Assembly: GCA_964530115.1 (NCBI GenBank)
Contig: CAZGYD010000021.1
Coordinates: 1-64,000, forward strand
Direction: 5' to 3'
Source: Fen-999 sp964530115
Lineage (GTDB): Bacteria > Pseudomonadota > Gammaproteobacteria > Burkholderiales > Rhodocyclaceae
Length of the DNA stretch: 64,000 nucleotides
Shown here piece after piece: positions 57,682-64,000 of the stretch (the stretch's first letter is position 1; each line of letters starts with the position of its first letter). The notes under the pieces are model-generated. The model ran no database searches. It saw only the letters and a list, made by a program, of their open reading frames with translations, and had not been told where the DNA came from. A program made the position numbers and the translations under genes.

Positions 57682-59850
57682 ATGAACCATCCAGGCAAAT
57701 GCCCCGTCATGCACGGGGGTGCGACTTCGGCGGACCGTCAGCGCGACTGGTGGCCGAAGGCGCTCAATCTCGACATCCTGCACCAGCACGACACCAAGAC
57801 CAACCCGATGGGCGCGGGGTTCGACTATCGCGCGGAACTGAAGAAGCTGGACGTGGAGGCGCTGAAGCGCGACGTGAAGGCGCTGATGACGGACTCACAG
57901 GACTGGTGGCCGGCCGACTGGGGCCACTACGGCGGCCTGATGATCCGCATGGCCTGGCATGCGGCCGGCACCTACCGCATCGCCGACGGCCGCGGCGGCG
58001 CCGGCACCGGCAACCAGCGCTTCGCGCCGCTCAATTCCTGGCCCGACAACGCCAACCTCGACAAGGCGCGGCGCCTCTTGTGGCCGATCAAGAAGAAGTA
58101 CGGCAACCGCGTGAGCTGGGCGGATCTCATCGTGCTCGCGGGCACGATGGCCTACGAGTCGATGGGCCTGAAGACCTTCGGTTTCTCGTTCGGCCGAGAG
58201 GACATCTGGCATCCGGAGAAAGACATCTACTGGGGCTCGGAGCGCGAGTGGCTCGCGCTGAGCGACAGCCGCTACGGGAACGTCGACGAGCCGGCGACGT
58301 TGGAAAACCCGCTCGCCGCGGTGCAGATGGGCCTCATCTACGTCAATCCCGAAGGCGTGAACGGCAAGCCCGATCCGCTGAAGACCGCGCAGCAGGTGCG
58401 CATGACCTTCGCGCGCATGGCCATGAACGACGAGGAGACCGTGGCCCTCACCGCCGGCGGCCACACGGTCGGCAAGGCGCACGGCAACGGCAGCGCCGCC
58501 AATCTCGGCCCGGCGCCCGAGGGGGCGTCGATCGAGGAACAGGGCCTTGGCTGGCAGAACCACAAGACGCGCGGCATCGGCCGCGACACGGTGACGAGCG
58601 GCCTCGAGGGCGCGTGGACGACCCACCCGATGAAGTGGAACACCGGCAAGGGCGGCTACTTCGACCTGCTGCTCGGCTACGAGTGGGAGCTGAAGAAGAG
58701 CCCGGCCGGCGCTTGGCAGTGGGAGCCGATCGGCATCCGCGAGGAAGACAAGCCGATCGATGCCGAGAACCCGGCCATCCGCCGCAACCCGATCATGACC
58801 GACGCTGACATGGCGATGAAGATGGACCCCGAGTACCGCAAGATCTCGGAGCACTTCCGCGCCGACCCGAAGGCCTTCGAGGACGCCTTCGCCCGCGCCT
58901 GGTTCAAGCTCACCCACCGCGACATGGGCCCGAAGTCGCGCTACTTCGGCCCGGACGTCCCGAAGGAAGATCTGATCTGGCAGGACCCGGTGCCGGCCGG
59001 CCGCAAGCACTACGACGTCGCCGCCGTCAAGGCGAAGATCGCCGGAAGCGGCCTGTCGATCCAGGAAATGGTCGCCACGGCCTGGGATTCGGCGCGCACC
59101 TTCCGCGGTTCCGACAAGCGCGGCGGCGCCAATGGCGCGCGCATCCGGCTTGCGCCACAGAAGGACTGGGCCGGCAACGAGCCGGCGCGGCTGGCGAAGG
59201 TGCTCGCCGTCTATGAACGGATCGCCGCCGAAACGGGCGCTTCCATTGCCGACGTGATCGTGCTCGGCGGCAACGTCGGCGTGGAGCAGGCCGCAAAGGC
59301 CGCGGGCTTCGAGTTGACGGTGCCCTTCGCGCCGGGCCGCGGCGACGCGACGCAGGAAATGACCGACGTCGAATCCTTCGCGGTGCTGGAACCGCTGGCC
59401 GACGGCTTCCGCAACTGGCTGAAGCAGGAGTACGCGGTCACGCCCGAGGAGCTGCTGCTCGATCGTGCGTCGTTGATGCGGCTCACCGCGCCCGAGATGA
59501 CGGTGCTCGTCGGCGGACTGCGTGTCATCGGCGCGAACCACGGCGGCACGCGGCACGGCGTGTTCACGGATCGCGTGGGGGCGCTCACCAACGACTTCTT
59601 CGTCAATCTCACCGACATGAGCTACACGTGGAAGCCGGCAGGCAGCAACCTCTACGAGATTCGCGAGCGCAAGACCGGCGCGGTGAAATGGACGGCCACC
59701 CGCGTCGATCTGGTGTTCGGCTCGAACTCGATCCTGCGTTCGTATGCCGAGGTCTATGCCCAGGACGACAACCGACGGAAGTTCGTCGACGACTTCGTCG
59801 CCGCGTGGGTGAAGGTGATGAATGCAGACCGCTTCGACCTTGAGAAGTGA
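57682..59850 (+). CDS. katG: Catalase-peroxidase KatG
   Basis: The start at ATG 57,682 (MNHPGKCPVMHGGATSADRQ) follows GAGGAGAGG, giving 722 residues. The distal heme motif MIRMAWHAAGTYR has the active Arg, Trp and His. GLIYVNPEGVNGKPDPLKTA carries the adduct Tyr, and LTAGGHTVGKAHGNG the proximal His. The C-terminal lobe repeats the fold without heme (MGPKSRYFGPDVPKEDLIWQ). It removes H2O2. An OxyR-type box and a small ORF lie upstream. Confidence 0.96.
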   Translation: MNHPGKCPVMHGGATSADRQRDWWPKALNLDILHQHDTKTNPMGAGFDYRAELKKLDVEALKRDVKALMTDSQDWWPADWGHYGGLMIRMAWHAAGTYRIADGRGGAGTGNQRFAPLNSWPDNANLDKARRLLWPIKKKYGNRVSWADLIVLAGTMAYESMGLKTFGFSFGREDIWHPEKDIYWGSEREWLALSDSRYGNVDEPATLENPLAAVQMGLIYVNPEGVNGKPDPLKTAQQVRMTFARMAMNDEETVALTAGGHTVGKAHGNGSAANLGPAPEGASIEEQGLGWQNHKTRGIGRDTVTSGLEGAWTTHPMKWNTGKGGYFDLLLGYEWELKKSPAGAWQWEPIGIREEDKPIDAENPAIRRNPIMTDADMAMKMDPEYRKISEHFRADPKAFEDAFARAWFKLTHRDMGPKSRYFGPDVPKEDLIWQDPVPAGRKHYDVAAVKAKIAGSGLSIQEMVATAWDSARTFRGSDKRGGANGARIRLAPQKDWAGNEPARLAKVLAVYERIAAETGASIADVIVLGGNVGVEQAAKAAGFELTVPFAPGRGDATQEMTDVESFAVLEPLADGFRNWLKQEYAVTPEELLLDRASLMRLTAPEMTVLVGGLRVIGANHGGTRHGVFTDRVGALTNDFFVNLTDMSYTWKPAGSNLYEIRERKTGAVKWTATRVDLVFGSNSILRSYAEVYAQDDNRRKFVDDFVAAWVKVMNADRFDLEK

Positions 59851-59871
59851 CGGGAGGACCGGCGACGGGGC

Positions 59872-59896
59872 CGGCGTGTTACCACGGCTGAGTTTG
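59872..59896 (+). repeat. Dispersed host repeat, copy after katG
   Basis: CGGCGTGTTACCACGGCTGA followed by GTTTG; the closest to the derived consensus. Confidence 0.75.
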
Positions 59897-59911
59897 GCGG
59901 CGAGGGGTAAC

Positions 59912-60337
59912 ATGCCGGCCCTGATGAATCCTCCGCGCACCCAGCCCGCCGCCGACCGCGTCCACGCCTCGCCCGCGGTGCGCGCCCTGCTCTGGCTGGG
60001 CGGTGCGCTGGCCTTGGTGCTCGGCGCCGTCGGCGTCGTCGTGCCGGGCCTGCCGACCACGCCCTTCGTGCTCCTCGCGGGCGCCTGCTTCGTGCGCGCC
60101 TCGCCGCGCGCCCACGCCCGGCTTTTGCGCAACCGGCTGTTCGGGCCAATGCTCCTCGAATGGGAAGCCCACCGCAGCGTGCCGCGGCGCGCCAAGCGCT
60201 TCGCCCTCGCGGCGATGGTGCTGATGGCGTGCCTCTCGGCATGGCACTTCGCCGACCGGCCGTGGCTTGCGGCGGTCATCCTCGCCGCGATGGCCGTCGG
60301 CTCGGCGATCGTGCTGCGCCTGCCCTCGCGGGACTGA
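59912..60337 (+). CDS. DUF454 (YbaN-like) inner-membrane protein
   Basis: The 141-residue protein (MPALMNPPRTQPAADRVHAS) has a first helix pair VRALLWLGGALALVLGAVGV and the signature PGLPTTPFVLLAGACFVRAS, then FGPMLLEWEAHRSVPRRAKR and two more helices. This is the DUF454/YbaN pattern; function is unknown. GAGGGG precedes the ATG. The gene faces the PhoX-like gene convergently, 4 bases apart. Confidence 0.85.
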   Translation: MPALMNPPRTQPAADRVHASPAVRALLWLGGALALVLGAVGVVVPGLPTTPFVLLAGACFVRASPRAHARLLRNRLFGPMLLEWEAHRSVPRRAKRFALAAMVLMACLSAWHFADRPWLAAVILAAMAVGSAIVLRLPSRD

Positions 60338-60341
60338 CGGA

Positions 60342-61874
60342 TTACCGCGCCGCGGTGCCGGCGGCTTTCGGCGAGGCGATCAGCCAGAGCTGGCCGCCCT
60401 CGACGCGCTCGCCGGGAACGCGATAGTGCGCCTGCGTGTTGCCGAGGAAATAGCGCCGGCCGGGTTCGTACCAGCGTGCGCCGGTCACGAGCGAGGTGAC
60501 CTCGACGATGCCCGAGTGCTCCTCGTCGCGGGTGAGAAAGGCGGGCGAGGCGGGCGAGAAGAAGCGCGGGTTCGCCTCGAAGATCGCCGTGCCCCGGCGC
60601 GTCTGCGGGTCGATCTCCCAGATGCGCGCGAGGTGGGCGTCATGCCCCGGGTCTTCCTGGATCAGCACCCTGCCGCGGCCATCGACGACGAGGTTGTCGA
60701 AATTGCGCGCCGGCTTGCCATCCGGGCCCGCGAGGGCGGCGGAATCGACGACCAGCTCGATCGTGCCGCCGCGCGGCTCGGTGAGCGAATCGAAGGTGAG
60801 CCGGTAGAGCCGCGCCGACTGCCGGCGGCCGTCGAAGGTGGCGCCGGTGGTCACCCAGTAGAAGACCTTGGGATCGCGCGTGTCCCAATGGCCGTCCTCG
60901 GGCCGGGCGAAGCCGGTCACGCCCGCGGCGCGGGCGATGTTCTGCAACTCGGCGCCGCCCGCCGTCGCGTGCTCGGTGAGGTCGATGAGTTCGAAGCGGC
61001 CGGCGATCGGGCCGGCGTTCTCGAGTACCACGGGGCCGTTGCCATAGTTCGGGCCGCCGTCGGTGACGCGCAGGCCGTAGAGCCTGCCGCCGTGCAGGCC
61101 GGCGCGCTCGACCGGGTTGCCGTCCTTGCGCTTGTCGCCGACATAGACGCGGATTTGCCCGGGCGAGGAATCGTCGAGGCCGACGACGATCGTCCTGTCG
61201 CCCGCGTTCGGATGTGCGAGCGCGTTTTCCCACGAGAAGCGGCCGAGCGAAGGCAGCTCGTAACTGGTTCCGCGCTCCGGGCCGCTGACGACGTGCGCGA
61301 AGGCGCGGCCCTCGGCGCCGGCCTCCTCGCCGTTCAGGAACAGCCGGCCGGCGTAGCCGCGGCCCGTCGCGGGATTGCGGAAGGCCGTCGCCGGCGGCAG
61401 GTCGCCCGAGCAGAAGCGGTTGAATTTCGCCGCCGGGCCGCCCTCGATCCAGCGGCCGCCGGCCCAGGTCTGCACGCGGCGGATCAGGTCCTCGCCATGA
61501 ACCGCGCGCAGCGTGTCGAGATGGATCGTCCATTGCGAGATGAAGGCGCCGTCGTGGCCGTGGCCGCGCCGGATGCCGGCGCCGGCCGGCAGCTCGTGAT
61601 TGACGAAGACCGTGAGCCAGCCGGGATCGTCGATGTGACGGCCGGCGGGGTCGAAGCGGCCGCGCAGCGCGCCCATGCCGTCGGGCAGACCGACCAGTCG
61701 ATAGACCACGGTCTTGGCCGCCTCGCCGGCGTTGAGGAGCGCCACCGCTTCCCAGCCGGGCACGAGCGGCACGAGATAGGGCGGCTGCCCCTCGGGCGCG
61801 GGTGGCAGCGTGCCGGCATGCGCCGGCGGCAGGGGGCCGAGGAGGGCGATCAGAACGAAAACGGCGACTCTCAA
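60342..61874 (-). CDS. PhoX-like phosphatase (DUF839)
   Basis: The 510-residue protein starts with a TTG (MRVAVFVLIALLGPLPPAHA, signal peptide). Its propeller-like domain is of the DUF839/PhoX family (WLTVFVNHELPAGAGIRRGH, then GHDGAFISQWTIHLDTLRAV and FYWVTTGATFDGRRQSARLY). PhoX relatives are Ca/Fe-dependent alkaline phosphatases. The exported form suggests a role in periplasmic phosphate or organophosphate use. Catalytic metal ligands were not checked. Confidence 0.7.
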   Translation of the reverse strand: MRVAVFVLIALLGPLPPAHAGTLPPAPEGQPPYLVPLVPGWEAVALLNAGEAAKTVVYRLVGLPDGMGALRGRFDPAGRHIDDPGWLTVFVNHELPAGAGIRRGHGHDGAFISQWTIHLDTLRAVHGEDLIRRVQTWAGGRWIEGGPAAKFNRFCSGDLPPATAFRNPATGRGYAGRLFLNGEEAGAEGRAFAHVVSGPERGTSYELPSLGRFSWENALAHPNAGDRTIVVGLDDSSPGQIRVYVGDKRKDGNPVERAGLHGGRLYGLRVTDGGPNYGNGPVVLENAGPIAGRFELIDLTEHATAGGAELQNIARAAGVTGFARPEDGHWDTRDPKVFYWVTTGATFDGRRQSARLYRLTFDSLTEPRGGTIELVVDSAALAGPDGKPARNFDNLVVDGRGRVLIQEDPGHDAHLARIWEIDPQTRRGTAIFEANPRFFSPASPAFLTRDEEHSGIVEVTSLVTGARWYEPGRRYFLGNTQAHYRVPGERVEGGQLWLIASPKAAGTAAR

Positions 61875-61947
61875 GACGTACTCCGGGCGAAGAGGGGCAT
61901 GACCACAGCGCGCATTCTGTCACCGGCCGGGGCCGACGGTATCATCC

Positions 61948-61971
61948 GGCGTGTCACCACGGCTGAGTTTC
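61948..61971 (+). repeat. Dispersed host repeat, copy before the DUF423 gene
   Basis: GGCGTGTCACCACGGCTGAG followed by TTTC, 10 bases before the DUF423 start codon, so it may carry part of its leader. Confidence 0.75.
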
Positions 61972-61981
61972 GGAAATCTTC

Positions 61982-62356
61982 ATGATCCACGCACGCATCT
62001 TTCTCTTTCTCGGCGCGGTGTCCGCAGCGGTGTCGGTCGCGCTCGGCGCCGCCGGCGCCCACGCGCTCGCGAGCCTCACGGAACTGTCGCAGTCCTGGTT
62101 CCGCACGGCGCTGCAATACCAGCAGTTCCATGCGCTCGGCCTCATTGCCGTCGGCCTCGCCGCGCGGGCCATCGCCTCGGCCTGGATCGTCGCCGCGGGC
62201 TGGCTGATGGTCGCGGGCACCCTGCTCTTCTGCGGCAACCTCTACCTGCGCAGCCTCGCCGACTTCCACGCCCTGCACGCGGTGACGCCCTGGGGCGGCG
62301 GCGCCTTCATCCTCGGCTGGCTGGCGCTGGCGGCAGGCGTGATCCGCGGCCGGTAG
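61982..62356 (+). CDS. DUF423 small membrane protein
   Basis: MIHARIFLFLGAVSAAVSVA and LGAAGAHAL are the DUF423 N-terminal pattern. Then come FRTALQYQQFHALGLIAVGL and the final helix with the FxxGxLxLxG-like phrase LLFCGNLYLRSLADF. It has four membrane helices; function is unknown. The start is the first ATG after the dispersed repeat. It is followed by def after 6 bases. Confidence 0.85.
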   Translation: MIHARIFLFLGAVSAAVSVALGAAGAHALASLTELSQSWFRTALQYQQFHALGLIAVGLAARAIASAWIVAAGWLMVAGTLLFCGNLYLRSLADFHALHAVTPWGGGAFILGWLALAAGVIRGR

Positions 62357-62362
62357 GCGGCC

Positions 62363-62902
62363 ATGGCGGTCAGGCCGATCCTGCGCATGGGCGATCCGCG
62401 GCTACTGGAAGCCGCGCGGCCGGTCGCCGACCCGACCGCGCCTGCGATCCGCGAGCTCGTCGCCGACATGACCGAGACCATGCTCGCGGCCGGCGGCGTC
62501 GGCCTCGCGGCACCGCAGATCGGCGTCGGCCTGCGGGTGGTGATCTTCGGCTTCGAAAAAAGCGAACGCTATCCCGACGCCGCGCCGGTGCCGAGGACCG
62601 TGCTCATCAACCCCGTGATCACGCCGCTGTCGGACGAAGAGGAATCCGGCTGGGAAGGCTGCCTCTCGGTGCCCGGCCTGCGCGGCGAGGTGCCGCGCTT
62701 TTGGCGCATCCGTTACCGCGGCTTCGGGCTGGAGGGCGAGGCCATCGACCGGACGGTCGAAGGCTTCCATGCCCGCGTCGTCCAGCACGAGTGCGACCAC
62801 CTCGACGGCATCCTCTACCCGATGCGCATCCGCGACCTCCGCCGTTTCGGCTTCACCGAGGTGCTCTTTCCCGGCCTCGCCGGCGCCCCGCCGGAGGACT
62901 GA
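62363..62902 (+). CDS. def: Peptide deformylase
   Basis: The 179-residue protein MAVRPILRMGDPRLLEAARP has all three deformylase motifs: GVGLAAPQIGVG, EGCLSVPG (metal Cys) and QHECDHLDGILYPMRI (metal His). It removes the formyl group from nascent chains. The C-terminal tail is short. Downstream bases 62,903-63,045 hold no gene that I can support. Confidence 0.93.
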   Translation: MAVRPILRMGDPRLLEAARPVADPTAPAIRELVADMTETMLAAGGVGLAAPQIGVGLRVVIFGFEKSERYPDAAPVPRTVLINPVITPLSDEEESGWEGCLSVPGLRGEVPRFWRIRYRGFGLEGEAIDRTVEGFHARVVQHECDHLDGILYPMRIRDLRRFGFTEVLFPGLAGAPPED

Positions 62903-63045
62903 GCGCCTGGGAAAAATTCTGCTGCGCTTGCCAATACTTTGTTGCTCGCTCGCTCAAGGCTGCGCCTATCTGCACGATATGTCTTGCCTTTCGCTCGCTC
63001 GCGCCGAAGTGTTTCATCGGCCCTGAGCGGGCCTGACCCGAGGTA

Positions 63046-64000
63046 TCAGGGCCGCCGCGCCGCGGTTCGCGGCGGCCAGGTGCCCTTCTCCATGGCCCGC
63101 GCGCCCTCGAAGACGAGCCAGCTCTGCTTGCCGTAGTGCGGCAGGGCGCGGGCGAGCGCCTGGATCGAGGCCGCATCGCGGCCCGCGACCACGGCGAGCG
63201 GCCGGCCCTCGGGCGTCCGCGCGGCCCAGGTCTGGGCGCTGCCGCGCGCGGCCAGCGTCGCCGGCCGCGTCGGCAGGCCGTGTTTCGCCAGCCAGCCTTC
63301 GGCCGCGGCCGGCGTGCCGATGACGAGCGTCGCGCCCTCGCGGGCCGGCGCCTCGGCGGGCGAGGGCCTGGCGTCGAGCAGCCTTGCCGCGAGCGCGAGG
63401 CCGGCAGCGCGGAGGTCGGCATCGGCGTCCGGGAGGACCAGCGCCGCCTTCGGCGCGACGAAGGTCTCGCGCAGGATCGGCGGGAACACGGCGGGATCGA
63501 CGCGCCGCCAGACGCGGAAATCCGGATCCTCGCCGGCGAAGGGTGGCGCGCCGGGCCGCTCGACCCAGGTGTGGAAGAAGTCCCGCAGCGGTTGTCCCGA
63601 GGCTTCGGCGAAGGCGGCCTCGAGCTGGCGCCAGCCCGCGGTCCGGAAGCGGTGGCGCTCCCAGAAGAGGCGCAGGCCGCGGTCGAACGCCTCGCGGCCG
63701 ATCTTGTCGCGCAGCATCAGGAAGACCATGGCCGACTTGCCGTAGCCGATGATCGAGGCGATGCCGTGGCGGCGCGAGGTGAAGTCCCGGAGCGCGAAAT
63801 CCTCGGCGGGCGGCACGGCCGCGTAGTCGCGCAGCCAGCCCATGCGCATCTCGCGCGCGGCCTCTTCCGATTCGTCCTCCTTGTAGGCGTAGTCGGCGAG
63901 GAAGGTGGTGAGCCCCTCCGACCAGTTGCCCTTCGCCCAGTCGGGATAGACGCCGTTGCCCCACCAGTTGTGCAGCACCTCGTGGCCGAGCGAGGTGGCG
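63046..64000 (-). CDS. M1-type aminopeptidase, C-terminal part (gene runs off window)
   Basis: The frame is open to the window edge and contains the zinc motif HEVLHNWWGNGVY (HExxH) at the edge, with the second ligand Glu in GNWSEGLTTFLADY. The peptidase M1 C-terminal helical domain follows (IGYGKSAMVFLMLRDKIGRE, LRLFWERHRFRTAGWRQLEA and GQPLRDFFHTWVERPGAP). The upstream GxMEN substrate-binding motif lies outside the window. It ends in a short Lys/Arg tail. Confidence 0.85.
   Translation of the reverse strand, partial: ATSLGHEVLHNWWGNGVYPDWAKGNWSEGLTTFLADYAYKEDESEEAAREMRMGWLRDYAAVPPAEDFALRDFTSRRHGIASIIGYGKSAMVFLMLRDKIGREAFDRGLRLFWERHRFRTAGWRQLEAAFAEASGQPLRDFFHTWVERPGAPPFAGEDPDFRVWRRVDPAVFPPILRETFVAPKAALVLPDADADLRAAGLALAARLLDARPSPAEAPAREGATLVIGTPAAAEGWLAKHGLPTRPATLAARGSAQTWAARTPEGRPLAVVAGRDAASIQALARALPHYGKQSWLVFEGARAMEKGTWPPRTAARRP

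Noticed and set aside
62903..63045. Possible gene after def
   Set aside because: No ORF with coding-like composition and no hairpin with a T-run; nothing supportable was seen.

Overview
The window is high-GC DNA, well above 60 % by eye. It reads as a betaproteobacterial chromosome carrying a Mu-type transposable prophage. The family-level guess (Rhodocyclales or a relative) is an inference from the gene set: OxyR-controlled katG/ahpCF/dps, HemP-TonB-ExbBD, cobalamin-riboswitch-controlled class Ia ribonucleotide reductase, RF3 and Mu-like prophages. No rRNA, complete tRNA or CRISPR array is present.

Region 1, from the left edge to about 23.8 kb, is the prophage, truncated on the left inside the tape-measure gene. 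Its genetic left end lies at about 23,834-23,836, only some 60 bp upstream of a host histidine-kinase gene. From there the genome reads leftward as follows. A rightward-facing repressor is followed by a strange block of GGGTGCAAGTT repeats. A leftward early operon carries a Ner-like regulator, transposase A, target-selection ATPase B, GemA and several small DNA-binding or zinc proteins, and it ends in a MuF head protein with an extra C-terminal domain, followed by a candidate immunity gene. A rightward island holds portal, terminase, neck protein, SAR endolysin and nested spanins. A second leftward operon holds protease-scaffold, capsid, connectors, tail tube, a propeller-repeat tail protein, tail chaperones with a TTTTTTC frameshift signal, and the tape measure. 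The transposase reading frame appears to contain about 200 extra codons that include a nested gene and a tRNA-3'-half-like sequence.

Region 2, 23.9-31.6 kb, holds host genes without one theme: an orphan histidine kinase, a fused phosphotransferase/P-loop kinase, a secreted Sel1-repeat protein, RF3, and a CZB-domain chemoreceptor paired with a PAS sensor.

Region 3, 31.7-35.9 kb, starts with oxyR and continues with rubrerythrin, an Fe-S oxidoreductase, a DUF3501 protein and dps. Region 5, 50.2-59.9 kb, holds a sulfide:quinone-reductase-like flavoprotein, ahpCF, a thioredoxin-MsrB fusion and katG. Four ATAG-N7-CTAT palindromes, before rubrerythrin, dps, ahpC and katG, tie the two regions into one inferred OxyR regulon. 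A lower-GC nuclease-helicase gene sits between msrB and katG, bracketed by 33-bp direct repeats.

Region 4, 35.9-50.2 kb, is an iron block: a P19-like protein behind a 15-bp-armed palindrome, a porin, a cupredoxin, a polyferredoxin, a ferritin-like protein, TonB-ExbB-ExbD, HemP, a siderophore receptor and a DUF1513 protein. It is followed by nrdAB in the opposite orientation, with two NrdR boxes and a cobalamin riboswitch upstream. Region 6, 59.9-64 kb, holds small membrane proteins, a PhoX-like phosphatase, peptide deformylase and the end of an M1 peptidase gene.

A dispersed repeat with the core GTGTTACCACGGCTGAGTTT occurs about ten times in the 40 kb of host DNA, and I saw no copy in the prophage.
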